From NCBI GenBank assembly GCA_011526105.1, contig WYAZ01000191.1:62001-126000 (forward strand): a stretch of 64,000 nucleotides of DNA, written 5' to 3'. The translations under genes and the position numbers were made by a program. Of the stretch, positions 8,299-16,960 are shown one piece after another. Positions within the stretch are counted from its first letter, which is position 1; every line of letters begins with the position of its first letter. The notes beneath the pieces were generated by a model that was given only the letters and a program-made list of their open reading frames with translations, was not told where the DNA came from and did not search any database. This stretch comes from Deltaproteobacteria bacterium (lineage in GTDB: Bacteria > Myxococcota > Kuafuiibacteriia > Kuafuiibacteriales > Kuafuiibacteriaceae).

Positions 8299-9001
8299 CC
8301 GACTGCGCGGCGCGGCGGCGGCGCCGGATGCGGTGGAGCACGCGACCGAGCATGCCGCCGAAGATGCCCACCACAAACCCGCCGATGTGCGCGAACCAAG
8401 CGACGCCGCCCGAGGGCTCCATCGAAGCCGAGAGCGCCAAGAAGCCGTTCAAGAACTGCTGCAAGGCCCAGATGCCCAGGAAGAAGAACGCGGGCACCTC
8501 GATGAAGGTCAGCACGATGAAGACGGGAAAGACGGTGAGGATGCGGGCGCGCGGAAACATCACGATGTACGCGCCGAGCACGCCCGCGATCGCCCCCGAG
8601 GCGCCGACCATCGGCACGCTGCTGTAGGGGTCGAAGAACCACTGCGCGAGCGCCCCCGCCGCGCCCGAGAACAAGTAGAAGAGGATGTAGAGCGGGTGCC
8701 CCAGTCGGTCTTCGACGTTGTCGCCGAAGACGCGCAGGTAGAGCAGGTTGCCGAGGATGTGAAACCAGCCGCCGTGCAAGAACGCCGAGGAGATGAGCGT
8801 GAAGAGCACGAGTTCGAGCGGCTCCTCACCGCCGAGCGCGGCGGTGAAGCGAGCGGGCACGAAGCCGTAGGCACTCACCAGCCCTTCGAGCGCAGCCCCG
8901 AGCGAGAGCTGATACGCGAAGGCCCCCGCACACCCCGCCATGAATAGGTACGTGACGTACGGGAAGTGGATCCGAGGGTTGATGTCCCGAATCGGAATCA
9001 G
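8294..9001 (-). CDS. Rhomboid-family intramembrane serine protease
   Basis: Rhomboids cleave membrane proteins within or near transmembrane helices. The product shows six or seven spans, HILGN (the conserved His-to-Asn segment of helix 2), the catalytic Ser in GASGAIAG and the catalytic His in AHIGGF, so both dyad residues are present. The family typically begins with a short I-P-x-R-D motif; here LIPIRD starts at a CTG codon at 8999-9001, and no ATG or GTG exists at a suitable place. The frame stays open upstream to TTG codons at 9115 and 9127, but the extra 38-42 residues are unlike the family and would overlap the divergent gene. I chose CTG, with the TTGs as alternatives. Confidence 0.85.
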   Translation of the reverse strand: MIPIRDINPRIHFPYVTYLFMAGCAGAFAYQLSLGAALEGLVSAYGFVPARFTAALGGEEPLELVLFTLISSAFLHGGWFHILGNLLYLRVFGDNVEDRLGHPLYILFYLFSGAAGALAQWFFDPYSSVPMVGASGAIAGVLGAYIVMFPRARILTVFPVFIVLTFIEVPAFFFLGIWALQQFLNGFLALSASMEPSGGVAWFAHIGGFVVGIFGGMLGRVLHRIRRRRRAAQSG

Positions 9002-9005
9002 AGCG

Positions 9006-9019
9006 GGTACTTGGGTACC
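9006..9019. promoter_or_regulatory. Short dyad in the rhomboid/porin divergent region
   Basis: GGTAC-TTGG-GTACC forms a perfect 5-bp dyad immediately upstream of the rhomboid start and 60 bp upstream of the beta-barrel gene. It could be an operator or an mRNA hairpin; short dyads also arise by chance, so support is weak. Confidence 0.2.
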
Positions 9020-9079
9020 ACGCCAGCGCCGAAGAGACGAGTGGGTTTCGGTTCGTTCCGGCTTTCTAGGCCACGTGGG

Positions 9080-10588
9080 ATGGTGTATGACCCCGAGGCG
9101 CTCGTGCCGGTCCAAAGCACCGCCCAAAGGGCCTCTCTGGTCGCCCTAAGCCTCGCGCTCGTGCTGCTGGGGACCCCGAGCATCGCACCCGCCGCCGAGC
9201 TCTCACTGCGTTCACGCACCGTTTATCACGGCTGGCAGCTGCGGCTTCAAGACCGCACGAGCCTTCGAAACATGAACCGGTTCTACAGCACCCTGGACGT
9301 GGGGGGCTGGGGGGTCTGGGAGGGGCAGATCGACGCGGTGGTCTCGCTTCGCTACGACACCGAGTTCGCCACCGGACTGCCTCGCGAGAACCCCGCGCCC
9401 CGCTTCGCCGGCGCCGACGGACGAAACGATCTCGACCTCATGTACGCCTACGTCGACTGGCGCGTGCTCCCCGAGCGGCTCGCGCTTCGGCTCGGGCGGC
9501 AGCTCATCCTCGACGACCTCGACTGGTACAGCCTCGACGGCCTCAAGGTCACCGGGCACATCACGCCACGCGCCTTCATCGAGGTCTACGGTGGATTCGC
9601 CGTGCCCTACGGAACGTTCATGTCGTCGGACGTCTTCGCCAACGACGGCCTCGAAGTGAGCGACGGCCAAAAACTCGCGGTGGGTGGGGCGGCGTTCTGG
9701 CGCGTGAGCGACGAGCTCAGCCTCTCGCTCGCGTATCGTCAGGAGCACATCGTTCGCAACGACGACCTCGAGGTCTTCGGCGGCCACGCGCCGGGCTCGG
9801 AAGAGTACACGCTGATTCAACAGCTCTCGGGCGGACGCATCGGCTTTCAAGAGCACCTCGTCGGAGCCTCGGCCTCGTACATCATCCGGCCCATCGATCT
9901 CGAAGCCTACGCGCGCTTGACCTACAACTTGCTCTTTTTGGATCTCGATCAAACCCGCGCTGGCCTCAATTGGGACCCCGCACAACGCCTGCACGTGGGC
10001 GCCGAGTACTTGCGCGTGCGTCCGCGCTTCGCCGCCGATTCCATCTTCAACGTGTTCAACATCTTCCCCTATGACCGGGGTCGGCTCGAGGCGGAGTTCG
10101 AGTTCTTGCCCGGCCTTCGTGCACACGCCGGGTACTTCTTGCAGAAGATGAACGGGGGGCCGGTGGGCCTCGAAGGGGGCCCCGAGTTCTCGGGCAGCGA
10201 CGTGGCGCACGGACCCCGCGGCGGCGTGACGTATCGTCCCTCGTGGCTTGGCGTGGGCGCGTTCGCCGAGGCGAGCACGAACTTCGGCGGCGACTTCGCC
10301 TACGGCGGCAACTACCGCCGCTTCGAGTTGTTCGGCGATCTGACACTGCTCGAGCGCGCGCTCTATGGTTGGGTGCGGCTCAACTACACCGGCTTTCAGA
10401 ACGACTGGTTCGAGGGCCGAGATGCCGGGCAGGTGCCGGATGAGCGGCAGAGCTTCATCATCGACCTCGGCGCGCAGTACACCTTCCTCGATCACTTCAC
10501 GGCGCGCCTCAACTACGTGCAGAACGTGGGCTCCTATCTCGAAGGCAGCTATCGGCTCTTGTCCTCGCTCGAGGTTCGGTACAACTGA
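9080..10588 (+). CDS. Outer-membrane beta-barrel protein paired with a multiheme cytochrome
   Basis: The 502-aa product has a long N-region, a signal peptide ending near SIAPAAE, and then alternating hydrophobic/hydrophilic strands through to the C-terminus, with many Tyr/Trp/Arg residues (LRLGRQLILDDLDWYSLDGL) as in large porins. The C-terminus ends on an alternating strand with aromatic Tyr, as barrels do. The region around LGRQ resembles alginate-export-type barrels. I see no N-terminal CxxC of the kind found in some MtrB proteins. The stop overlaps the start of the 13-heme cytochrome gene (TGATG), so the two are made together, which suggests a porin-cytochrome conduit; that function is inferred. 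Confidence 0.8.
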   Translation: MVYDPEALVPVQSTAQRASLVALSLALVLLGTPSIAPAAELSLRSRTVYHGWQLRLQDRTSLRNMNRFYSTLDVGGWGVWEGQIDAVVSLRYDTEFATGLPRENPAPRFAGADGRNDLDLMYAYVDWRVLPERLALRLGRQLILDDLDWYSLDGLKVTGHITPRAFIEVYGGFAVPYGTFMSSDVFANDGLEVSDGQKLAVGGAAFWRVSDELSLSLAYRQEHIVRNDDLEVFGGHAPGSEEYTLIQQLSGGRIGFQEHLVGASASYIIRPIDLEAYARLTYNLLFLDLDQTRAGLNWDPAQRLHVGAEYLRVRPRFAADSIFNVFNIFPYDRGRLEAEFEFLPGLRAHAGYFLQKMNGGPVGLEGGPEFSGSDVAHGPRGGVTYRPSWLGVGAFAEASTNFGGDFAYGGNYRRFELFGDLTLLERALYGWVRLNYTGFQNDWFEGRDAGQVPDERQSFIIDLGAQYTFLDHFTARLNYVQNVGSYLEGSYRLLSSLEVRYN

Positions 10589-11820
10589 TGCGCACTCGCC
10601 TGTTCATCGTCATGGGCTCGCTCGGCCTCGCCAGCGCTTCCTTCGGGATGTCGTGGCTCGAGAGTGGTCCCGACCCCGTCATCTTCCCGCGTCAAGAGAT
10701 CCCGATCCTCTTCGATCACGCCTATCACGTGCGCGCGCCGGACGAGGCCAAGGGGCTCGAGGGCGAAGGCCTCGACTGCAGCTTCTGCCACGAGAACGTA
10801 TCGGACTCCAAAGACAGCGCGGATCGCGACATCCCGGGGCACGGCACCTGTGAGACCTGCCACGACGACTGGATGGCCGAAGCGGAATCGCCGGCCTGTG
10901 CTCGATGCCACGCCGATCTCTCGCCCGCCGCGAAGGCCTCGCCCGCCCGCACGTCCACCCAGGCTCGGCCGGTGCACATCCCGCCGCCCAACATCGTCTT
11001 TCCGCACGCAAACCACGTGAACGCCGGCGTCGAGTGTGTGGCCTGCCACAAGAACGTGCCCGGCAAGACGCTGGCAACCCGCGATGACTATCCGACCATG
11101 GACCGCTGCGTGGGCTGTCACGAGGAAAAGGGGGTCTCCACCGCCTGCACCACTTGTCACTTCTCGAGTGTGGCCGGCACCGACCGCATTCTCACCTCGT
11201 TCAAAGAGGGCAAGCTCATGCCCCGAAGGCTTCACCAAGCGGCCATCCACGACACGGACTTTTTGCGCGATCACGCGGTGCCGGCCATGCGCGACAAGGC
11301 GTACTGCTCGAACTGTCACAGCGAGGCGGACTGCCTCGAGTGCCACGACGGCGTTGCGAGAGACGTGCGCTACCACTCGGGCGACTTCATCTCCACCCAC
11401 TCCATCAAGGCGCGCATCGACGACGTGCGCTGCCAGAGCTGCCATCGCCTGCAAGACTTCTGTCTGAACTGCCACGTCCGCTCCGGCGTCGCGACAGTCA
11501 CCGCGGTCAACGAGTTCGACCCCGGCCGGTCGAGCTCACCTTCGCGTTTTGCCTTTGCCCCGCACCCCACCAGCGCCAGCGGCTGGCTCACCCCCGGCAG
11601 CCAAAACTTCCACGGTTTCCACGCGCAGCGGAACATCCGCGCCTGCGCGAGTTGCCATCAAGAGCAGTACTGCATCCGGTGCCACGGCACCGGCGCCTCC
11701 TCGGAAGGCTACAACCCGCACGGCCCCAACGCGGAACGCCTCCGCAATCTGCCGGCCGGCGGCGCAAACTCTCGTGTTTGTCTCAAGTGCCATCTCCCCG
11801 GCGACACCCGGTGGCAGTAG
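10588..11820 (+). CDS. 13-heme c-type cytochrome
   Basis: The 410-aa protein carries thirteen CxxCH heme-binding motifs in order: CSFCH, CETCH, CARCH, CVACH, CVGCH, CTTCH, CSNCH, CLECH, CQSCH, CLNCH, CASCH, CIRCH and CLKCH. Extra His residues between them (for example FDHAYHV, FPHANHV, LHQAAIH) could be distal ligands for bis-His hemes. The N-terminus is hydrophobic (LFIVMGSLGLASASFGM) without an obvious cleavage motif, so it may be a signal anchor. The gene overlaps the beta-barrel gene by one base. Thirteen hemes would span tens of angstroms, enough to wire the periplasm to the outer membrane; direction and partners are unknown. Confidence 0.93.
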   Translation: MRTRLFIVMGSLGLASASFGMSWLESGPDPVIFPRQEIPILFDHAYHVRAPDEAKGLEGEGLDCSFCHENVSDSKDSADRDIPGHGTCETCHDDWMAEAESPACARCHADLSPAAKASPARTSTQARPVHIPPPNIVFPHANHVNAGVECVACHKNVPGKTLATRDDYPTMDRCVGCHEEKGVSTACTTCHFSSVAGTDRILTSFKEGKLMPRRLHQAAIHDTDFLRDHAVPAMRDKAYCSNCHSEADCLECHDGVARDVRYHSGDFISTHSIKARIDDVRCQSCHRLQDFCLNCHVRSGVATVTAVNEFDPGRSSSPSRFAFAPHPTSASGWLTPGSQNFHGFHAQRNIRACASCHQEQYCIRCHGTGASSEGYNPHGPNAERLRNLPAGGANSRVCLKCHLPGDTRWQ

Positions 11821-11831
11821 AAGGTCTCCTC

Positions 11832-13550
11832 ATGCTCGATAGCTCCATCGAAGTTCGACTCAACGACGTCCGCCGCTTCATGAAGGAAGCGGGCGTAAAC
11901 GTGCTGCTCGTTCGTTCCGCCGACCGGCACCTGAACGAGTACGTGCCCCCCGAAGACTCGGTGCGCCAGTGGGTCTCCGGCTTCACCGGCTCCATGGGCG
12001 AGGTCATCATCACCGAAAGGATGGCCTACCTCGCGGTGGATGGCCGCTACTGGCTTCAGGCCGAAAAGGAAGCGCCGAGCGAGCTCTACGAGATCTTGCG
12101 CGTGCCCTCTTCCACGGGCATCGATCTCACGATCTCGGAGAAGTTGTGTGAGCTCGCCAAGGAGGCCAACGGCCAGGGGCTCGAGATCGGCTTCGATCCC
12201 GCGCGTCTTTCCATCGCCGAGCTCGAGCGCTTTGAAAAGAGCGTGCCCGGTCCCGCGAAGTTCGTGCCGCTGTCACCGAGCCCCGACGCACGCGCCAAGG
12301 GTGAGCTCGCATCGTCTCGCCCGCCGGTCTTTAGGGCCCCGGACGAGGCGCGCCTCGGCATCACCCACGAGGAGAAGCACGAGACGCTGCGTTCGTTCCT
12401 TCGCGCCGAGAACCTGGACGGGCTCTTGATTCAGCGCCTCGACGAGATCGCTTATCTCACGAACTTGCGCGCCCTCGAGCTGCCCTATCAGTCGACCTTT
12501 CGGTCCGTGGCGCTCGTGACAGAGGAGGCCCTCCACGTGGGGCTCGACCCCGAGACGGTGCCGGACCCGGTGCGCCTCGCCCGTCCGGGGCTCGACTTCA
12601 CGACCGAGGCGGCGCTCTTCGAGAGCATCGGCAAGGGTCAGCGCATCGGACTCTCCAAGGAGCACAACACCGAGGCGATGCGCCTCGCCATCGCGGCCTG
12701 CGGCGCTGAGGCCGTGCTCATCGAGAGCCCCATCGGCGGCTGGAAGGCGCGCAAGACCAGCGAAGAGCTCGCGAGCATGCGCAGGGCCTTTGCCCGGGCT
12801 GACAAGGTCGTGGCCAAGGCCCAGAAGTGGCTCATCGACAAGGTGCTCGATGGCAAGAAGGTGAGCGAGCTCGACTTCGCGGACAAGGTCGAGTCTCTGT
12901 TCTTCGACGCCGGCGCCACCGGGCTCTCGTTTCGAGTGATCTCGGCCTTCGGCAAAAACGGCGCGATCATCCACTACAGCCACCCGAGCCGAAAGCGCTT
13001 CGCCAAGCGCGGCGAGCTCGTCTTGCTCGACACCGGCGCCTACTTCGAAGAGGGCTACGCCACCGACCTCACGCGGACCTTCTTGGTGGACGGGCCCAAA
13101 GCGCGAGGCAAGAAGAAGCAACGCGAGCTCTACACCTTGGTGCTCAAGGCCGCGATCGCCGGTCTTTCGGCGGTGCTGCCACGCGGCGCCCGCGGGGTGC
13201 AGCTCGATGCCTTGGTGCGCGCCCCCATTTGGGCCGGCGGCTACGACTACGCCCACGGCACCGGTCACGGCGTGGGCATCGGGGTGCACGAGTTCCCGCC
13301 GCGCATCGGACCCACCTCGGAGTCGCCGCTGTTTCCGGGTCAGATCTTTTCGATCGAGCCCGGCCTCTATCTGCCCGAGTTTGGCGGCATTCGGATCGAG
13401 AACCTCGCCACGGTGCGGCCGCGCAAGAAGAACCCCGATCAGCTCGAGGTGGTGCCGCTGACGTTCTGCCCGCTCGATGATCGGCTGATCGAGAGCAGCA
13501 TGCTCTCCGCCGACGAGAAGCGGTGGCTTCAGCGCTTTCGGAAGTCTTGA
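11832..13550 (+). CDS. Xaa-Pro aminopeptidase (M24B family)
   Basis: The 572-aa cytoplasmic metallopeptidase should remove N-terminal residues preceding proline. It has the three-domain layout of the larger aminopeptidase P type: two creatinase-like N-terminal domains, each of about 150 residues, and a C-terminal pita-bread domain. Metal ligands are visible: the Asp pair in LLDTGAYFEEGYATDLTRTF, His in GTGHGVGIGVHEFP, and Glu residues in FSIEPGLY and GIRIEN. ATG 11832 follows the cytochrome gene by 11 bp; longer in-frame extensions lie inside that gene and are antisense-like noise. Confidence 0.93.
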   Translation: MLDSSIEVRLNDVRRFMKEAGVNVLLVRSADRHLNEYVPPEDSVRQWVSGFTGSMGEVIITERMAYLAVDGRYWLQAEKEAPSELYEILRVPSSTGIDLTISEKLCELAKEANGQGLEIGFDPARLSIAELERFEKSVPGPAKFVPLSPSPDARAKGELASSRPPVFRAPDEARLGITHEEKHETLRSFLRAENLDGLLIQRLDEIAYLTNLRALELPYQSTFRSVALVTEEALHVGLDPETVPDPVRLARPGLDFTTEAALFESIGKGQRIGLSKEHNTEAMRLAIAACGAEAVLIESPIGGWKARKTSEELASMRRAFARADKVVAKAQKWLIDKVLDGKKVSELDFADKVESLFFDAGATGLSFRVISAFGKNGAIIHYSHPSRKRFAKRGELVLLDTGAYFEEGYATDLTRTFLVDGPKARGKKKQRELYTLVLKAAIAGLSAVLPRGARGVQLDALVRAPIWAGGYDYAHGTGHGVGIGVHEFPPRIGPTSESPLFPGQIFSIEPGLYLPEFGGIRIENLATVRPRKKNPDQLEVVPLTFCPLDDRLIESSMLSADEKRWLQRFRKS

Positions 13551-13574
13551 AGCGGCCGCCCTACCCTAAGCCTT

Positions 13575-13861
13575 CTAAGCCTTCAGCCGGGCCACGATGC
13601 GAGCCGCGACCTTCGCGGGCGTGAAGCCGAAGTGCTCCGCGGGCGCCTCATGAGGCGCGCTCTCCCCGAAGCGATCGATCCCGGAGTTGAGCCCGATCAG
13701 GCCGGTGAACTCATGCCATGAGGTCGTGCGACCGAGTTCGAGCAACACCAAGCGGGCGCCCTCACCGAGCACCGCGGTCCGGTAGGCCGCGTCTTGGGGT
13801 CGAAGCCCGCCGCGTAGGCCCAGGACATCGCGGTCGAGAGGCCGTCGGCGGGTCGCCAGGC
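13575..13861 (-). pseudogene. Decayed C-terminal fragment of a transketolase gene
   Basis: This segment is recognisably homologous to the 3' end of the intact tkt gene at 20451-22448 on the same strand. The encoded piece LLELGRTTSWHEFTGLIGLN matches LSLELGRTTSWREFTGLSGL of the intact enzyme, and a second piece, WRPADGLSTAMSWAYA, matches in a different frame. Compared with the intact gene it lacks 172 bp and 72 bp internally. The first loss shifts the frame and has GTCTTG at both ends; the second is in frame and has CCGCG at both ends. Everything upstream of the WRPADG segment is missing. It cannot encode an enzyme. Confidence 0.85.
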
Positions 13862-13977
13862 TACGAAGAACCCGGGACGGTGGACGTCCTCAACCCGCAA
13901 CTGGACGCCCGTTGATGAAGTCTACTTGAATCCAGCGGACCTTGACCCGACCACGCAAGCGCCCTAGGTTTCCTTCG

Positions 13978-14211
13978 ATGAGGGCTACGCTCGCGCTCCT
14001 TGCCGTGGCTGGGCTCGCGCTCGCGGTCGCAACCGCCACCGGGTGTAAGACTCAGGAGGACTGCCGACGATCGCGCGAGTGCGCCTCCCGCGGGAGATGC
14101 ATTTCCGACTTTGGAAGCTGCGTTGCGGCGTCGGAGGCGGACTGCAAGCAGTCCGAGGTTTGCCGCGACCACGGTCGCTGCACCTTGCGCGACGGTGAGT
14201 GCCAAAATTGA
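13978..14211 (+). CDS. Small Cys-rich lipoprotein
   Basis: The 77-aa product has a hydrophobic signal (LALLAVAGLALAVATAT) ending in a probable lipobox at TGC. The mature part holds two similar Cys repeats, CKTQEDCRRSRECASRGRC and CKQSEVCRDHGRC, each with four or more Cys in a C-x-S-x-x-C-x-x-x-G-x-C pattern. Such short disulfide-rich lipoproteins are common in Myxococcota and have no known function. ATG 13978 puts the signal at the N-terminus; an ATG 36 bp upstream would add only an Arg/Pro-rich leader. Confidence 0.6.
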   Translation: MRATLALLAVAGLALAVATATGCKTQEDCRRSRECASRGRCISDFGSCVAASEADCKQSEVCRDHGRCTLRDGECQN

Positions 14212-14710
14212 TGGTTCAGCCGGGCGCGGAAGTCGCCTCAGGTCAGCGCGTTGGTCTCCCGGCGGATCTGGTCGACGCCCACTACTTGGGGCATCCGCCC
14301 ATCAACCTCTAGCTGCGGCGTCACACCCGGGAGGACCTCGTCGAGTCCCTGGCTGCTCTTGCTGGCATTCGCGTTGTTCTCGGCTATCGGCCGGGCCGCT
14401 CGACGTTTTCGTGCGGGGGCAACGGCCACTCGCTTCAGCCAAACTCGCAGAGCAGAGACAGGCGCTCGGTCAAGGCGGACAACCTAGGTTGCGCCATGCG
14501 GCTTCGGGCCCTGACTTTGAGCAGCTTTAAACCACTCGAAGAAGACGAAGGGTTCCGTCGCACTCGCTTCCCCCGAACGAGCGCGGACCAGAGGATTTAA
14601 GTGATGCGCGGGTCCACCAAACGGGCTCGAATCGCCCTTCCTGCGCATCGGTCACCGCATCATGGCTTTCCGCGAGGAAGAAGCGTGAGGCACCCCCCGT
14701 AGTCCATGGC
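14212..14710. other. Stretch without a recognisable gene
   Basis: No reading frame here has convincing gene character. On the minus strand a short frame ending at 14238 (PGVTPQLEVDGRMPQVVGV) has a plausible thioredoxin-fold-like tail, and on the plus strand about 14400-14528 encodes VRGQRPLASAKLAEQRQAL before a stop. Both look like gene remnants, but I cannot name either. I saw no strong hairpin or promoter. Confidence 0.4.
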
Positions 14711-14962
14711 ATGACAAAGAGCATTCTCGCGTTCGGGGTTTCGGCGCTTTCGGTGGTATCCGCAGTCGTCATGTATTTCGTCGCACAAGGCCATCGCGCC
14801 GCGAGCGTTGCACTCTCCGCTGGGAACAACCACGAGATCGCGATGCTTCGGCTGCAGCGGGCCACTTCCATGGAGCGCTTGATGTTGGTGGCGGGAGGGG
14901 TGTTTGTGCTCGCCTTGGTGACGGGGCTTGTGTTCAGGACCAAGGAGCGCCGAGCGCGCTGA
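14711..14962 (+). CDS. Small two-span membrane protein, unknown
   Basis: The 83-aa product has two predicted membrane helices (ILAFGVSALSVVSAVVMYFV and MLVAGGVFVLALVTGLVF) separated by a loop, RLQRATSMERL, and a basic tail, RTKERRAR. The short-loop hairpin topology is clean, which supports translation. It has no recognisable family and no obvious operon partner. Confidence 0.5.
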   Translation: MTKSILAFGVSALSVVSAVVMYFVAQGHRAASVALSAGNNHEIAMLRLQRATSMERLMLVAGGVFVLALVTGLVFRTKERRAR

Positions 14963-15133
14963 TGATCCCTTCAGCGTTCGAACTCGCGCGTGAACGGAGT
15001 GCACCGAGTCAGAGCTGCGAGCGCCGCTCGGAAACTGAGAGCTACCCTAAAACGATGTTGGCTTCGCCGGGATGATCCGCCTCGTCGAGACTCGGGCCTT
15101 CGCGGGTCGACCCCGCTTCAAAAGGAAATAGAC

Positions 15134-16276
15134 ATGCGCCTTTCCACATTCTGTCTTGCTGTTGTTGTCGTTGTACCGGCCGCCTCTGCCGCACTGGCCG
15201 GACCAGGCTTCGCGCCGGTGCGGCTCGTGGCCGCCCCGGAGGGGATCTCGAGCGGCGAGCTGAGGGTGCCTCCGGGAATGCAGGGCATCGAGATAACGAT
15301 GACCTCGGCCGACCTTTGGCAAGGCCGCGTGGAGGCGCTCAACCGCGTCGGCTGTGACCAGATGTCCGAGGGGAGCAGCTACGTTCGCACGCGTGACATC
15401 GCCATCCGACCCGACGAGCCCGTCCTGATCCAATTGACCGCGCAGCCTGGTGCCGTGTGCCGCGTGGTGGCGTACCCCAATGGCCACGTGCATCGTCCGC
15501 GGGAACTGGAGGGGGCCCCTTCCGCAGACGCTCCTCTGCGCGAGCGGGCACTGCAACTGCACGGAGCGTGGGCGATGGCGACGTGGGGCCGCGGCGAGCC
15601 CACCTTGATGTGGGTGAAGGATGCCGCCGACGCCTTCGCCACCGTCAAAGACACGTTCTTCGTGTATGCCAAGAAGGCCGTAGACTCGGAGGGTCTTTCC
15701 TCGAGTCATACGCACTCTCGGTCGCTGCTCGCCGGAGAGCCGCTGCTCGTGATCGACTTCCAGGAGAACACCAATGCTTCGCCGGTTTTCCTGCGCGCCA
15801 ACGGCATGACCGTTCAGCTGAAGCTCAGCGGCGCCGAGCGGGTGAGCGACTTCGTGCAGACCGCGCGTCCGGCGACGGTCGTGATACCTCCCCCGCACTC
15901 GGAGCTGAGGCATCCATCCTCGCCCATGAGCAAATGGAAGGACGATGAGTTCTTCCCGCTCGCAAGCGAGAACGACCGCATCGCGCGTTTCATCGAGGCG
16001 AAGAAGAAGGTGGCCGCCTGCGTGAACAAGATGTTTGCCAAGCTCGACCCCGATGGCCGGGCGGGTTCGTACGACCTCGTCACCTACGACAAGAACGGCA
16101 AGGCCAAGGTCGAGGGCTATGCGCAAACGCTCTGGCGCAAGGTGGATGCCGGCTGCAAGACGAAGAAGTTGTGGAAAGAGGCCGATGCCATCCGCGCCGA
16201 ACTGAAGAAGGATGCGGGCAAGACGCAGGTCGAGGCGCTCGTGCCCGTGCAGGCGCGCTTCGCGGGCGGTGGCTGA
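15134..16276 (+). CDS. Secreted protein of unknown function
   Basis: The 380-aa product starts at an ATG with a good ribosome-binding site (AGGAAATA, 4 bp upstream). A signal peptide ends near AALAGPG. The mature part has an N-terminal beta-rich domain of about 130 residues and a C-terminal helical, Lys-rich domain containing FIEAKKKVAACVNKMFAKLD and DLVTYDKNGKAKVEGYAQ, which suggests a binding or stress-type periplasmic protein. Four Cys may form disulfides. I do not recognise the family, and there is no clear operon partner. Confidence 0.75.
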   Translation: MRLSTFCLAVVVVVPAASAALAGPGFAPVRLVAAPEGISSGELRVPPGMQGIEITMTSADLWQGRVEALNRVGCDQMSEGSSYVRTRDIAIRPDEPVLIQLTAQPGAVCRVVAYPNGHVHRPRELEGAPSADAPLRERALQLHGAWAMATWGRGEPTLMWVKDAADAFATVKDTFFVYAKKAVDSEGLSSSHTHSRSLLAGEPLLVIDFQENTNASPVFLRANGMTVQLKLSGAERVSDFVQTARPATVVIPPPHSELRHPSSPMSKWKDDEFFPLASENDRIARFIEAKKKVAACVNKMFAKLDPDGRAGSYDLVTYDKNGKAKVEGYAQTLWRKVDAGCKTKKLWKEADAIRAELKKDAGKTQVEALVPVQARFAGGG

Positions 16277-16383
16277 GAGGAGTAGCAAGCTCGATCCGGT
16301 CCGCATCCCCGAGGCGACCTGAGTCTAGTCCGGGCGCGAAGCATGAGGAGCGAATCGGCGCTCAGTCGACGAAGGGCTGGTAG

Positions 16384-16611
16384 CGCGACGGCACCGAGTT
16401 CGAGCGACACCGGTGGTCAGCCGAGGTGGGGGTACCCACGACGCTGTTCCTCCTGCCCGAAGATGCAGCCAAGCACCCGGGTGTCTTCGAGGCGGTGGGG
16501 CCCAGCGGATGTGAGGTCGCGAGCCACAGCTTTCATCACGACTATGCCTCGAGCCAGCTGGGGGACCCGGAGATCCGCGCCAACCTCGAGGCCGCCGAGC
16601 GCTCGCTCGTC
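16384..16611 (+). pseudogene. Fragment of a polysaccharide deacetylase (NodB-fold)
   Basis: Reading from just after a TAG at 16381, the frame encodes GVPTTLFLLPEDAAKHPGVF and then GCEVASHSFHHDY, the characteristic NodB-fold strand pair in which S-H-S/T-x-x-H supplies metal-binding histidines, followed by LEAAERSL. The upstream DDG catalytic motif and the rest of the fold are missing: a stop precedes it and the frame degenerates into Arg-rich sequence after about 16611. It is therefore a remnant of about 75 codons, not a gene. Confidence 0.6.
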
Positions 16612-16960
16612 AGTCGGCGGGGCCGGCGTCGAGGCAGTCGGGCGTGGTCAGACCAGCTACGATGCCGGGTGGATCATCTGGATTCAGCAACGTGTGCGGG
16701 CCGACGACGCAGCGCGCGCGACACTGCGGGACGCACGCGGTTTGAGAGGGAGTCGTTCCGCGCACGCAGTTTCCGATGTTGGGATCCGAGATGGCAGCGG
16801 CGCAGCGCTGCGTGGCTGGACAGTCGGCGCCCCCAGTGCAGGCCAACTCCATCCCGTCCCCGCGACTGGCGTCTTCGGCAACGGGTTCTCCGTCCCCACA
16901 AGCGAGAATTCCGACCAAGAGCAAGCTCGACCTCAGGCCGATGAGACGTGGGGCGCGCAT
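16610..16960 (-). CDS. Small Cys-rich lipoprotein
   Basis: The 116-aa product begins MRAPRLIGLRSSLLLVGILAC, a signal with a lipobox at ILAC, followed by an acidic stretch and then Cys-rich segments (CTGGADCPATQRC, CVPQCRARC). Six or more Cys suggest a disulfide-stabilised surface lipoprotein. The ATG overlaps the stop of an upstream truncated frame (ATGA). The family is not recognised; many similar small lipoproteins occur in Myxococcota. Confidence 0.55.
   Translation of the reverse strand: MRAPRLIGLRSSLLLVGILACGDGEPVAEDASRGDGMELACTGGADCPATQRCAAAISDPNIGNCVRGTTPSQTACVPQCRARCVVGPHTLLNPDDPPGIVAGLTTPDCLDAGPAD

Noticed and set aside
9080-10588. Calling the barrel MtrB
   Set aside because: No CxxC near the N-terminus and no clear MtrB-type sequence was seen; the general term beta-barrel is safer.
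11154-11831. Upstream extension of the aminopeptidase frame
   Set aside because: It lies within the 13-heme cytochrome gene in another frame, and aminopeptidase P starts naturally at ATG 11832.
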